DNA from: Rhizophagus irregularis
Lineage: Eukaryota > Glomeromycota > Glomeromycetes > Glomerales > Glomeraceae
Direction: 5' to 3'
Assembly (NCBI RefSeq): GCF_026210795.1
Contig: NC_089450.1
Span: 1,178,001 to 1,242,000, forward strand
DNA length: 64,000 nucleotides
The notes beneath the pieces were generated by a model. The model was not told the origin of the DNA. It did no database searches and worked only from the letters and a program-made list of their open reading frames with translations. Numbering within the stretch: position 1 is the stretch's first letter; each line of letters starts with the position of its first letter. Below, piece after piece: positions 12,414 through 25,331 of this stretch. The translations under genes were made by a program, and so were the position numbers.

Positions 12414-13996
12414 CGCGAAATTAATTTTTGATTTTTATATTAATTACAACATTCTTCTGATTAATTTGATGAAATGATTATGAAACAAAATATATTATAG
12501 AAAAATATTTGGATTTATTATTTTTATAGAAGAACTTTTTTTCTTTTCGTTTTGTAATGCATTTACCATTTTTTTTATTACATTAACCCGATTTACCCCA
12601 TAGTTGAGTCGGAAACATGATTTTCTATAATGTTTATTATTCCATGACCTATCAATTTTTCCTGAAATTTCCACATGCAATCTATTGTTGGGAATTCAGA
12701 TTATTTTTAGTTTTGTGTGCAACCTCTAATGACATTTTTCGCGTTATTTAATATTTCCTTCCAATCCTTTCAATAGGATTATTCGACACGGTTTTAATCA
12801 TATGCGATGATGTCACTTTACCGGCAGTGATGTGCAAATAGTATAAAAATTTGGAAGTTTCCAATCCGAATGGTTTATTAGAAAATTATGCTTTCAATCT
12901 TTCCGATAGTGCTTCCAATAGTGCTTCCAATCTTCCAATGGTTTACCGGTTATTGATACATACTTAATTAGAATCTATATTCAATTTTTTAATGAGTCTA
13001 TAAAAAAAGAAATTATAGGACGATCTTCTCGAAAAGCTATTGAATCGATTATTAACGTTAAGAGCACTAATTTCAGGCCAAATTTGGATATCTTGAACTT
13101 TTTTTGGAATTGGCTGAGAAAATTTTTTTTAAAGCATTTACAATCAAGGTGGAAGTAATAACTCGAATAGTAACAAGTAAAAAAGGTACGACTTAACGAG
13201 TGAGAAACAAGTAATACAAATAGTACACATCGTAATAATAATAGTTTAAGTAATCGTACGATAAGCAATAAACAATATAGAGAAAAACAATGAAATTTTA
13301 ACTTTGCGTGATTTGATTATGTTAATCTGCAAGATAAATAATATTTGGCTAACGTACTCCTTTTTTTTTTCAAATTACACACAAACTTTATATTAAACTT
13401 TGTGTAAGATCCCCTTATTTTACCGAAATTTTCCGATTTCTTTCCCCAAAAGATTGGAAAATAAAAAAGCCAAATTAACAAAATTAATTTACGTAACATA
13501 TGAGAGACGAAATCTTTTGTATACCATTAAAAAATGAATTTATTAAAAATAGGATAAATAAAATTTTCGAAAAAAAAACATGACAAAATAACGAACCTTA
13601 TTCGTTATTTACCAATTAATTTTTCTGATGGATGCAAGGATCTTCTTACATGCAGATAAATTTTGAATACTCATTACGTTTGCATTTGTTTAGAAATACA
13701 AAAAAATACCATAAAATATAAAATATGAAACACTCTTTTTAATTTAAATCAATGCATTCAATGCATTCAATGAATTCAGTGTATTTATTGTATTCAGTTT
13801 GTATTCAAGTGTAATAAATAATAAAAGCCTCAATAAAATAAATAAATAAATAAACAGGTTTTGATGAAATATTTTTTCCATATTTGATAAATGAAAGGCG
13901 TTCGTACTTGTAAACTCTAGATCTAAAAATGAGGACTTACAATCATAATCTTCATGTAATTCTATTTACAAAAATTTTTTATTTTTTCCTGAAAAA

Positions 13997-14031
<35 letters not shown>

Positions 14032-14081
14032 GTAATAATAAATTTATATACAAATATATATAACAAAATGATAAAAAGTAA
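12414..14081. other. Intergenic region
   Basis: No supportable gene in about 1.7 kb. It includes a duplicated GTGCTTCCAAT word near 12909-12932 and, just 3' of the following minus-strand gene, a (TAA)n microsatellite at about 13998-14040. The ORFs at 12981-13268 and 13317-13499 look like chance translations of AT-rich DNA. Confidence 0.5.
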
Positions 14082-14957
14082 TTAATCATGCAGTTTGTTA
14101 TATGATTTATTTGGAGCGGTTGGACCAACACTAGTATCACAAGATTTCGGTTTAATTTGTTTCATTACATCCTGAATAGCGCGATAAATTTCTAATTTTA
14201 AAAAGTTTTAAATTAAAAATTAAATTTGAAATATTTGAAATGATCATCCTTCCAATTAAAAGTTAAAACTCACTCTGCTTTGATATTTTAGGTTCACTAG
14301 CTTTGTTACTCTTATTTTTAAATTCTTCACCATAATCTTCAATATTACTTTGTACTTTGATATTTTTAATATGATTTTTTACATAATCAAAAGTAGATTT
14401 GGTCAACAGATTTTTTACTTTTGATTTTGATTTCGAAGAAGATGAGGAGCCGATCAAGACTAAATCCGGTTTAACCGATTCGCATATCTTTAATAATTCT
14501 TCACGTACATTTCCTCTAGAAATTATGATATTACTAGTAACCTAATAAAAATATTATAAGATTATAAAGTTATTAAAGTTATTAAAATACGTAATTATCA
14601 TTGTCTTTTACTTACATTTTTTACTTTTAATTCGGAAGCTACATTTTTTAAAGTATTTTTAGCATGTTCTTGTTCATTTTTAAGATATTCCTGATATTCA
14701 TCATGATTTGATGTAGTATTATAAGTATTTGCATATCCTACTAAACCAAATGTCCAGACATCAATTACGGGATAATACAATCTTTGTGCGTGTAAAACCG
14801 AAAAAATATACACATGATCTAAATTTGGTCTAATAACATTTGTAACGGCCCATTCCAACAATTCTTGTGATTTTGTTATACAATCTGGATCATATGCTAA
14901 GAGAATTGTACGACGACGATAATCACATTTGGCGATTTCTTTTTCTAATGATGACAT
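14082..14957 (-). CDS. Universal stress protein (UspA-like) family protein, 3 exons
   Basis: Spliced as complement(14082-14191, 14274-14541, 14616-14957), 239 codons plus stop. Donors are GTAAGT and GTGAGT, and both junctions keep frame. The N-terminus carries the UspA first strand and helix (RTILLAYDPDCITKSQELLEWAV), then VYIFSVLHA. Exon 2 begins with a strand and the nucleotide-binding-loop-like GNVREELLKICE, followed by PDLVLIGSSSSS, where family members have G-2X-G-9X-G-S/T. The rest is a basic, serine-rich tail, longer than a minimal Usp domain of about 140 residues. Known family role: ATP-binding or stress-linked small alpha/beta proteins; the specific role here is unknown. The start ATG at 14957 follows an AT-rich, purine-rich leader. 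Neighbouring genes show no functional link. Confidence 0.85.
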
Positions 14958-15915
14958 GTTTATTACTTTTTACTAAAAAAGGTATATATATATATTAAAA
15001 AAAGAATATTATGTGCAAAATTTTAAAATGAAAAATGTAAATTTTAAACGAAAAATGAAATATATATTTATATATATATTTATATATATATAGATAGAAA
15101 GAAAAGAAAGAAAAAAGAAATTAAAAAGAAATTAAGAAAAAAGAAAAAAAAAGAAAAAAAAATTAACCTCTTATATAAATGAAAAAAAAACGTAAATACG
15201 CCAGGAAAATGCAATAAAGTTATTGATTTGTTTAAAAGTGGAAATATTCAAATGATCTTGAAACAAAAAAAAAACGTTATTTTTAGAATTCCAGTTATTA
15301 CAGTTGCAAAAAAATAAACCAATTTCTTTTTTTAACATTTCCATAATCCTAAAAATGTAAACTAATTACCAAAAAGACATTGGAATCATTGTTAAATCAC
15401 AAGAAAGATTAAAAAAATTTTTTTCAATAAAAATTCTAATGCTCAATGATGTATTTTATATTTGTAATCCAATTAGATATTTATGGGTCTAGACGGTAGA
15501 TATTTGTACTATTTTTGGTAATCATTAACATGACACCTGATTAATGAACTTACTTATTTGGAATATTTTATTTCGGAAATTTTTTTTCGGTAAAGTTTCA
15601 CCACTTAACCATTAAAGTTCCAGAATTAAATCTTAATGCTATACGATAACCATTTTTATTCCTTAATTGTACGCCATAATAAAGCACAACACAAATTTGT
15701 ACATCTTATTGTTTTCCCCAAATTGTCTAATTGTCCTCGTCTTTTTTTTCTTTTTTTTCTTTTTTCTTTTTTCTTTTACTTTCCCTTTTTTCAAAATAAA
15801 AAAAAATCATTATATATTATACATATATATATATTATATATATATATTTTTATTTTTTTTTTATATATATTTTCCCTATTATATATACTATTTATTGTAT
15901 ACAATATTATATAAA
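14958..15915. other. Intergenic region between divergent genes
   Basis: About 950 bp separates the divergently transcribed stress-protein and F-box genes, so it should hold both promoters. It has a purine-rich tract (about 15098-15165) and a pyrimidine-rich tract (about 15738-15790) followed by TA repeats up to the F-box start. No specific promoter motif can be claimed. Confidence 0.5.
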
Positions 15916-17329
15916 ATGCATATTTATAATCCTTTATCCAATCATTACATTCTTGTTCAAGTTTTTGGATTTATAGAAAATCAACGAGATATTTTTCATT
16001 GTACATTAGTTAATACTCAATGGAATCTTTCAGCTACACCTTTCTTATACAGAGCACCAAAATTAACTTTCACTAATATAAATTCATTAACATTCTTACA
16101 AACTATAAAGAATGCTAAAGAAAAACAAACATTTTTACCATATAATGAAATGGTACGTGAATGGAATTTTAAGGATCCTAATAGTGTTGATTGTATAGCA
16201 GATTGTTGTCCTAATATTGAAAAAATTAGTTGTAATAATGAATCTTTCATTTTATATGATAATAATCATGTAAACTCTACTTTATTAAAGAATTGGATTA
16301 AATTAAAATCTATTAAATTATATCGTCGTTGTGGTTCTGATCTAATTTTGGAAGCTATAAAGATTAATTGTAATCGTTTAGAAGAATTAATATTATGGAA
16401 TTGTACTGTTACTGATATTGGTTTAATACAAATTTTTAAATCTTGTAAAGGTTTAAAATTATTAAAATTAAATCAATGTCATGAAATTACTGATCAATCT
16501 TTATTATCAATGTCAGAAATTTGTCATTCTATAATTAATTTGGATTTAAGAGATTGTAATAAATTAAGTGATGATGGTATTTTGGCTTTATCAAATTCTA
16601 TTTTTTCAAAAAATTTATCTATTCTTCATTTAGAAGCTTTAAATATTAAAGAAGATTCTTTATTAATTTTGGCTGAAAATATTACAAATTTACAAGAATT
16701 ACATTTAAGAAGATTTGAAACTGTTACTGATGAAATTGTTACTGCTTTTGCTATTGGTAGTAGACATTATTTAAAAAGATTAAATTTACATTTATGTCCA
16801 AGAATTAGTTGGAGTATGAAAGAATCAATAGAAATTAGAGAATTATCTTTATTAATGCAAAATATTAGTTTACAATTATTAAATTCTATATGTGAGACTT
16901 GCCAATTTTTAGAAAAATTTACTTTAGATATAGCTTCTTATTCTTCTTCTTATTCTAATGAGGTAAGTTTTCCATTTTTTTTTTTTTTTGATATTCTCTC
17001 TCTCTCATTTCGCTAATTATTTTTTCTATATTCTCTCTCACATACATGCTCCATACGTGCTCATATATGCTCTCTCACATACGTGCTCCATAAATGCTAT
17101 CTCACATACATGTTCCATACATGCTCACATACATGCTCTCTCATTTCCTCCCTCATATACATGCTCTTTCTCTCTTTCATACCCTCCCTCTTTTTAGGAA
17201 ATTATAAGTACTCTTTCACAGCTTAAAAATCTTAAATCATTGGCCATATTTTGTGGTATAAAATTTTCGAAATTTGAAATCTATGAGTTAAAAAGGAGAT
17301 GTAAAAAATTAGTACAAATCAATTGTTAA
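15916..17329 (+). CDS. F-box/leucine-rich-repeat protein, 2 exons
   Basis: Joined as 15916-16962 and 17198-17329, 392 residues; the GTAAGT donor follows codon GAG and TTTTTAG precedes GAA, phase 0. The start at 15916 gives the N-terminal F-box-like helices (HYILVQVFGFIENQRDIFHC, LVNTQWNLSATPFLY) expected for this family; upstream in-frame codons come from poly-T sequence and were not used. LRRs follow from about residue 95: LEELILWNC, LKLLKLNQC, IINLDLRDC, LQELHLRRF and LKRLNLHLC show the cysteine-containing LRR pattern of F-box/LRR proteins. By family it should be a substrate receptor of an SCF ubiquitin ligase, the F-box binding Skp1 and the LRRs a target. Such genes are much expanded in Rhizophagus. 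The target is unknown. Confidence 0.85.
17031..17170. repeat. Degenerate tandem repeat in the F-box gene intron
   Basis: Within the 235-nt intron (16963-17197) a unit like CTCTCACATACATGCTCCATA repeats several times with small changes, together with CT-rich runs. The intron is about three times longer than others in the window, apparently through expansion of this repeat. Confidence 0.75.
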
Positions 17330-18242
17330 AAAAAAAAAGTATATATATAAATATATATATAATTCAATAATCTTTACAAAATATATATATATGAGTATTG
17401 TATAATTAGTTATTATAGATAATTTTACAATAACAGGGTATAAATTACAATAAATATAATCAATTACATTAAAATAATACAAATAAAAAATTATAATCAA
17501 TTGCAATTACAATAAACAGATAAATGTTATAAATATAATAAATGAAATAATGTAACAATTACAATTATATTTATAATTATAAATATAATAAATGTGATAA
17601 ATGTAATAAATTTTTTTTTTCTAATCCCCCAAACTTTAAAAAAGACGAGTGGGGACTGGGCGAGACAAAAAAAAAAAAAAGGTCACAGGATCCTGAGACA
17701 ATTTCTATTTTTAAAAATGATTTTTTTGACGTATATTTATTAATCATCTGGTATATCATTTAACTGCATAGATAATCTTTTTGGCTGAAAAAGTGCAGGG
17801 TAGCAATGTTACTCCAATATTTTAGTGCAAATTGTTTGTGATAGCTTCAATATCTCAATATCTCATTCTTTCATTCTTACATCGTTCTCTCACGCTTCAT
17901 TTACCAAATTCGTTAGTATTTGCGTGAGAAACAAATCATTGATTCTCTGCGCCACATCTTCAATTAAATGTAGAGTTTTATTTATCTGTTATTGTTTATT
18001 GTGTTTATTGTTAAAATTTAAATTTTTTTTTATTTACCAAAACAAATATTAGATTGATTGAAGTGATTTTTTTTGGAAAAAATAACTGCTTATTGAGGCT
18101 GAACATATTTTACTTTATTATTGTATATTTATTATATTTATTATAAAAAAAATAATATAATTTTTTTATAAATTTGATCCAAAAAAAAAAAATGAAAAAA
18201 AAAATTTTTTTTTGAAATAAATTTTTTTTCCCGATTTTTAAA
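17330..18242. other. Intergenic region
   Basis: Holds the 3' end of the F-box gene and the upstream region of the inositol oxygenase gene. The first part has short ATATAA-type repeats; the last 70 bp before the next start are poly-A/T tracts. No gene is supported. Confidence 0.5.
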
Positions 18243-19501
18243 ATGTCTCCGCCAACAGCTCAAATAAATGCATCTCAACCCGTTAATTCATTTGAAGAAA
18301 TATGTGAAGAAATAGACACATTATTACTTTCTCGTTACCCTTCTAAAACCGTAGATGATGATTCTTCATCCACGTCTTCCTTCCCTTCTTCTACTCCTTC
18401 TGACTCAACAGCCTCATCATTTCGCGATTATACTTCACCAATTACTCCTGAGAGAGTGGTAAAATTTTATAAAGAACAACATGAGAAACAAACCGTAGCA
18501 TGCGTTATTGAAAAACAAAACCGGTTTTCTTCATTAAATCACGCGAAAATGGGCGTTTGGAATGCCCTAGAATTGTTAAATACTTTGGTCGATAATTCTG
18601 ATCCTGATACTGAATTATCGCAGATAGAACATTGTTTACAAACCTCCGAAGCTCTAAGAAGAGATGGTCAACCTAGATGGTTCATTTTAACTGGTATGTT
18701 GAAACTTGAAGCTTTTTTAATGAATGACGAAATAATTGATTCATGCGCAGTTGTAAAAGTTTTTCTCTCTCTTCTTTTATTATAGAAATTATCACGTGAC
18801 TTACACGTATTGATTTTTTTTTCTTTTTTTTCTTCCCCTCCCCCTTTCCCTTCTAGGATTAATTCATGATCTAGGTAAACTCTTGTATTTTTATGGAGCG
18901 GAAGGTCAATGGGACGTCGTTGGAGGTATTTACGCTTCTCTAGTTAATTTATTATGAGAGATGAAATCTTATAACCTTGTAAACCCCTTCCTTTTTCTGT
19001 ATTAAAGATACATTTCCCGTTGGATGTGCATTCTCTCAATCCATAATTTTTCCCGAATTTTTTCAAAATAATCCGGATTATAACAATCCTAAATATAATA
19101 CCTTGTACGGTATTTACGAACCAAACTGTGGATTAGATAATGTATTAATGTCCTACGGTCATGATGAATATATGTATCAAGTTATAAAGGTAAATTTTAA
19201 TTAATTGCGGGATTTCTTATCATTTTTATTTGTTTCATACTAAAATAATTTTTTTTAATAGGATTATTTACCACCTGAAGCCGGTTATATAATTAGATAT
19301 CATTCATTTTATGCTCAACATCGTGAAAACGCTTACTGTCATTTAATGAATGATTATGATCACGAAATGATGAAATGGGTTAAAATTTTTAATCCATTCG
19401 ATTTATATTCCAAAAGTGATCAACCACCAAATATACAAGATTTAAAACCTTATTATATTGAATTAATTAATGAATATTTTCCTGAAGAAATTTGTTGGTG
19501 A
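18243..19501 (+). CDS. MIOX: Myo-inositol oxygenase, 4 exons
   Basis: Spliced as 18243-18693, 18857-18925, 19008-19189 and 19262-19501, 313 residues, all junctions in frame. It matches myo-inositol oxygenase (EC 1.13.99.1), a di-iron enzyme cleaving myo-inositol to D-glucuronate with O2, normally cytosolic. Family landmarks are present: [11 protein letters not shown] near 99, the HDLGK motif with H154-D155 encoded across the first intron, YGHDEY with H225, RYHSFYAQH with H248, and NPFDLY with D281. With H130 ([13 protein letters not shown]) these line up with the six metal ligands known in the mammalian enzyme. The C-terminus ends in tryptophan, as in animal and plant forms. The N-terminal 65 residues are serine/threonine-rich and specific to this protein. 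It would let the fungus catabolise inositol to glucuronate; no neighbouring gene belongs to that pathway. Confidence 0.95.
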
Positions 19502-20499
19502 AGAATAAGAAGGATGATTTTAAAAAAAAGAAGAAAGTGAAAACTTCGAAAACCACTTCCTTTTAATTATTTTAGAATTCTACTTCTTTATAATAATAAT
19601 AGATTTATTATTATTTATGATTTGTATTATTTGTATTTTTTAAAAAATTTTTTACTTGAAATAGAAATATTTCATTTTATTGATTTTTGTATAATAATAA
19701 TATTACAATATTAAATAAATGGCGCAATTGCTGTTGTTTGTTTATTGAAAATTAATTACGCAATACTTTTTTTTTGCCAATCTTCATGTGAAATTGTTTA
19801 CCTAAATTCGTATGCCATTTTCGTCCCGATTCTTCAAAAAATTCTCTCTTAATCCAAATTACTCACATAGTTTAAGTTTTATAAATTATTTGACAACTTA
19901 TTAATTTAAAAATTTTTAAATTACAAAAAACTAAAAATTCAAAAGTACATTACCTTTTACACACTTGGCTCATTAATTAATTGTCCAAAGATCCCAAAAG
20001 AGTACACACATTATAGATATTCGGATTACAATCTAAGTAAGTCTGGATATGTTCGTGGAGGTCCAATGTCGGCAATTCCGTTACGGTAAGGATATGAAGT
20101 AGATAATAATTTTTATATAAAAAACTTTTAACAAAGATTTGGCCTTCATTTCAAGGTAATCCACACATTATAGATATCCGGATTGCAATCTAAGAAAGTC
20201 TGGATATGACTCCACTTGTACGTAGAGGCCCAGTGCCGGCAATTTCGTTATGGTAAGGATATGAAATGGATAATAATTTTTATATAAAGAAACATTTAAC
20301 AAGTTTATACTCTTCCTATCTCATCCAAGAGTTATTCCATCTCTTGGAGTCAAGACGGTTATGAAAATAACCGTCAAGTTAATTTAATATCAATAGCAAT
20401 ACTCAACTGGAAACAGTATTATGATCTTGAGATATTTTTAATGCACCTTCTTGACCTGATAGTAGTGAGGTGATCATGTAAAATTATGGAAAGAAATGA
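19502..20499. other. Intergenic region with a diverged direct duplication
   Basis: After the inositol oxygenase 3' end, a block of about 135 bp occurs twice in direct orientation at about 20005-20138 and 20162-20298. Each copy starts ACACATTATAGATAT and contains GTCTGGATATG, GGCAAT and GTAAGGATATGAA. Copies differ by substitutions and a small indel. No gene is supported between 19502 and 20499. Confidence 0.6.
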
Positions 20500-20769
20500 A
20501 TGATGGTATGTACTGGGCTCATGCAAGTACTAATTAAGATTGGTTTTCAACTAACCGACAAGACAATTGGAGATTTAATAAAGATGCTTGAATCACAAAT
20601 TAAAATCGTTGGAGAGTCATTATTAAATTCTTTTTATAAAGTCGAGATCGATAATCTCCAAGAAAATAATGCTTACTTGCGAGACGTCAGCCAATTGCAG
20701 TCATACAATGAAATACTTAGCCAAAGAAAACGACAGCTTACGTCCCAGAGATTGTTGAATCAAAATTAA
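20500..20769 (+). CDS. Small hypothetical protein with predicted coiled coil
   Basis: An 89-codon ORF with balanced amino-acid composition in an otherwise AT-rich area. Residues about 25-80 (IKMLESQIKIVGESLL, EIDNLQENNAYLRDV, NEILSQRKRQLTSQ) look helical and coiled-coil-like. I recognise no domain. It could be the last exon or a remnant of a larger gene: the region just upstream (20320-20500) is less AT-rich but has no clear ORF. A real, complete gene is uncertain. Confidence 0.3.
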   Translation: MMVCTGLMQVLIKIGFQLTDKTIGDLIKMLESQIKIVGESLLNSFYKVEIDNLQENNAYLRDVSQLQSYNEILSQRKRQLTSQRLLNQN

Positions 20770-22619
20770 TTGAAATGAGAAAAGTCGAAAAGAAGACAAG
20801 AAAAAGACAATGAGGATCATGAAAAATTTCTTATTATTTTTAAAATCACTATCTTGTTTTTTTTTTGTATATATTACAAATTATTTAATAATAATAAATA
20901 AATTAAAATTTTTGTATAATTTTTTTTTTGACATTTATATAACTTATTTATAAGGAGATGAATGTGTGAAATCACTTTTACCTATCAAACGTATGATACC
21001 TTTAATTAATTTACAAATTAGGATACTATACAATTGATGTTACTATATGGTTACCTTGAAACTAGTTTTATTTGTTTATTCAGAAAAAGTAAGGAGTGAA
21101 GTTTATTTTTAAATTGAAATCTGGGATAACTCGTGGAGGTGCAGCCTTTTGTTTTTTTTTCTCTCACGCATTTTTACCTAACACAGCCCCTGATTTGTCA
21201 TTATCCAGAAAGCGAACAAGTCTTACGCGCTTAAAATTTCTGTAACTTTTTTTGGACTTTTTTTTTCTGTAATGAGACTAAATGATCAATCAAAAATAAA
21301 GGGGGGGGAGATTACTAAATAAAGATAGACTCCGTCAAAAATTAATAATTATCACATGATATGTCTTCTTCAAACCGCAGTATTAAATACTAACACTAAC
21401 ACCTGATTTTTATGATTTTGATAGTTACTTTCTTTAAACGAAAGTCTCTTTAGAGAATTACTAATATGTAATTTCTGATTTATTTAAAATATCGAGGAAA
21501 ACGCAATGTCCAACATTTTCATTTCCTAATCCAGGAAATTGTTGTATTAATGATTATGAATTTTAAAATACTTTAAAATAGTATTGAAACTCAAATATTA
21601 TATATTATTGGATGATTAAACTAAGCGACACCATAGTACCGCTTCAAAAAAGAACGTCCGCATTATTGTGACCTTGGCCGGCCGGCATTATATACAAAAT
21701 TGGAAGCATATTTCCTTTATTTTTTATCACGCGTTATAATAACGCGTCTTATGTATATTATTTAATGAACAAAGTTCAATCAATCAATTTTACAAAAAAT
21801 TTCGGCAGTCCATGTTTGTTTGTGCCAATTACGACATATGGAGCTTATGCCGTAATGCTACAAAATCCATCTTTCTATAATTGTAATTTGGCAATTCCGA
21901 AAGCTTCCTGTAACTTTTTACATGTTTTATGATATAAATCGCTTATAATATGATTACATCATATACACGCATATATTTTTGTATTAATGAGAATAATTTT
22001 TCTTTATTTCACTTTATTACCTTATTCCCGAACAAGTAATTTATGATAAAGAATAATTATGACGAAAATGATGAAATGTAATACCTTAAAAACAATTACA
22101 GTATAAACATAGGCACTATAATAGGAGGTAACTGAGAAGTTCATGTTTCGACTCAATATATAGTATCCGATTATAGTCACATTACTTTATGCTATTTTAT
22201 ATTTCAATATTTCAATGAACTTTAAAGGCCTAAAAAAAAAAAGCTTAATAACCAAATTAATGTTATATAGCGAGAAATCCTTTAAAAAATAATTTTTAAA
22301 CACATTTGAATATTTTTATTTCAATATGCCATTAAAATTAGTGATTTTCGTCACGTTTAAAAGGCTGAGCAGTGATTTATTTAGATTCATATTAGATTTT
22401 CGAAAAAAGAGTTGGTGGCTTTTTTTAAGGGAAAAATCAATTCTTTGTTTTACTAAATATAACGTTTTGTGTAATCCGTGATGGGAACACAATGACTTTT
22501 TAATTAAATTAATTTTCCAATTTTTGATATCTCTTCCTTTAATTCTCTTTTTTTTAAAAAAAATTCTTTTGTAATACAAAAATTCATTCTCTTTTAAGTG
22601 AATTTAGTAATATTTGATT
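20770..22619. other. Intergenic region
   Basis: About 1.85 kb without a supportable gene. It contains CGCGTTATAATAACGCG at about 21729-21745, a short perfect palindrome, and a GGCCGGCC sequence at about 21676-21683, both unusual in this AT-rich background. The last few hundred bases should include the promoter of the next gene. The minus ORF at 22316-22579 is rejected as chance. Confidence 0.45.
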
Positions 22620-24884
22620 ATGTCAACAAATTGGGAAGATTTATTATGGAGGCCTATTCATAAAGCAAAAGCAAAAATGGATTATCACAGTCAACATCCT
22701 ATGGATTTACATTTTGATGCTGGTGAAATTATCGAAGTCCTCGGAATTGGTAAATGATATTATTTATTTATTTATATTTTATGATCGTTTAATATCGATT
22801 AATTTGAATTTTTTTTTTAAAAAATTTAGAAAATGAAGATTGGTGGAATGGGAGTATACAAAATACACAAAAATTGGGAACTTTTAAATTTGGTTCTTTT
22901 CCAAAAATATTTGTGGAGGTTGTGGAAGCTGTGGAATCATCATTTGAATCAAAGAACGATTATCAACAAAAAAAAATTATTAATTCAAAACCAAATTTGC
23001 CTCCTAGAAAAAAACCATTAGTAACTTCAAATAATAACAAACCTTCCTATGATGATGATGATAATAAAACAGATGTTTTGAACAAATTATTAAACAAAAT
23101 CCCAGAATTAACCAAGCCTAAGCTATCTAGTTCAAACAATTCCAATTCTTCACGTGAGAATAGTCTGAAAATTTCTGCTATGTTTGATCTTGAAACTTAT
23201 GAACAGTTCGAATCTCGACCAGATCCTGTCAGGTATTTAATATTTTTTTAAAAAAAAAAAATTCGCAGAATTTAACAATAGTAATAATAATTTCTTTTGC
23301 GGAAAAAGTCGATGTGAACCAGTTGTTGTTGCAAAAGATTTTGAGGGTTTCTTTGACGCATCAGGTATATTCTTTAGCTTCTTTCATTCGTCAATAATAG
23401 TTAAATATTTGGTGCTTTTTTTTTAGTTGTCGATTTTACAATTATTGACGAATACGCACGAGAAACTCCAATATCAGAGACAGAAACAATAGGAAAATTA
23501 TCTTATTATCTTACATCTGTGTGGGATCATCCTTTGTATAAATTACGAGCAATATTTACATGGGTGACAGATAACATATCTTATGACTGTGAATCATTTT
23601 TTTCAGGTATCGTATTTCTTAAAATTGAATGAAAATGTTCTTTTCGAACATATTGGCCGAGATTTATATATCTGTATTAGGACAATACCGAAATGCCGCT
23701 AATGGAGCAAAGGATGTATTAAAGAAAAGATCGGCTGTATGTGCTGGTTATTCAGAATTATTTTATGAATTATCAAAAGCTGCTAGATTAGATGTATGGA
23801 AGATAAATGGAAATGCCAAAGGTACTACAACTATATTCAATCTTATTATACATTTATTTATATAAATAATTTTTTTTTTTTTTAGGTGCTGGATATACAG
23901 CAGGGGCTGATATCTCAGGATCAGAATATGGACATGCATGGAATGGTGTATTATATGAAGGAGAATATTTATTGATAGATAGTACGTGGGGTGCCGGACA
24001 TCTTCATAATGGACAATTTATTAAGTCTTTTAATCCATTTTACTTCATGTGCTCTCCTATGAAAATGATATATCGTCATTTACCTACGGATCCTAAACAT
24101 CAATATTTAAAACCAATAATTTCATCTGAGGAGTTCTTGAATTTACCTTGTTTTAGAGAACTATGTTTCAAAAATGGAATTAATTTAACAAGATGGTCAG
24201 GTCATATAGCTGAAACATCAAAAGATAAAATATCTTTGGAATTTGAACATACAGCACTTGAAGAGACGGGTTATTATGGTGCTAATTTGGATTGGAAAGG
24301 ACAAAGTAAATTGGCTGTTGTAGTACAAAGATTGACACATCCAGGTCCCAACGGAGGAATATTATATAGAATATTATGTAATATTCCTAGTAATGGAGAC
24401 GGACATCTCAGCGTTTATTATTATCCTCGAGGAGGAGGGGAGGTATATAATAAAGCCTGTCTTAATTTTATTCCGTATTTTATGTATTTAATATTTCTAA
24501 TATAAACCTTCTTTATAGGGACCGCAGCTAATAACTCAAAAAATAATAAATCATGGAACAGGTTCAAATTACAAACAATTTGTAAACACATACGGTATCC
24601 CATTTATAGTTTCAATTGTAAATCCCTTGGAAGCAACACTTGAACATAATACGAAAGTTAGGTTTGAAATTAATGTATTTGGAGAACATCCTACTCCAAA
24701 ATTATTAGTATTTGATCAATCATTTAAAAAGAAACAATTTTTGGAAATAGTTGATCGAAATGATGAACAAGATTATGTTACTTTTGTCGGAGATGTTGTA
24801 TTAAGTTATAAAGGAAAATGGCATTTGGGTTATGAAAGTAAAGATAATTATTTTAGTTATATTGCTGAATATGATGTTGATTAA
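22620..24884 (+). CDS. CYK3: CYK3-like cytokinesis protein (SH3 plus transglutaminase-like domain), 7 exons
   Basis: Spliced as 22620-22749, 22830-23232, 23309-23364, 23427-23606, 23681-23821, 23886-24442 and 24519-24884, 610 residues; each junction is GT-AG and keeps phase. Residues about 14-75 form an SH3 domain (AKMDYHSQHPMDL, EDWWNG, FGSFP). A proline/asparagine-rich linker with NLPPRKKP follows. Residues about 225-340 form a transglutaminase-like domain (IFTWVTDNISYD, SAVCAGYSELFYEL, GHAWNGV, LIDSTWGAG). The C-terminal half matches the conserved extension of fungal Cyk3 proteins, which act at the contractile ring and in septum formation with Hof1/Inn1/Chs2. Unlike the yeast protein, generally described as lacking the catalytic cysteine, Cys277, His320 and Asp335 form an apparently complete triad here. 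The gene symbol rests on domain order and is not proven orthology. Confidence 0.85.
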
Positions 24885-25331
24885 TAATTATAATATTTCA
24901 TATTAGTTTTTTTTATTACTTGGGAATAATATGAACAAATATTAGAATAATTTTGCATGTATTTTATTAATTCGTTTTCTTTCTTTTTTTTTTATAATAT
25001 AATTTGTCTTCATAAAGAAAGTAACTTCAATATTTATTTCTGTTTCAAGTTTTGGAATATCTTACCATTAAATATTATGAATAAAAAAAAAGGCTATTGA
25101 TTAGATTTTTATAATATAAATTTTTTATATATAACTGAAAAAAAACAAGATTTTGGTTATTTTATCTGTTTTACATATGATAAGTAAAATAAAAATTAAA
25201 ATAAAATTCCAATAAAATTTTAAACCTATTATTATTTATAAATAATACTAATTCATAAAAAGTAATGGAATATATTAATTTAGTGATATACTAATTTTTA
25301 ATATATTATATTAAAAAGTTTAAACTAGGTA
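24885..25331. other. Intergenic region
   Basis: 3' flank of the CYK3-like gene. AT-rich, with no gene seen up to the small MITE at 25332. Confidence 0.5.

Noticed and set aside
15636-15915. N-terminal extension of the F-box protein into upstream in-frame codons
   Set aside because: The extension is coded by poly-T and TA repeats and would precede a typical F-box start at 15916.
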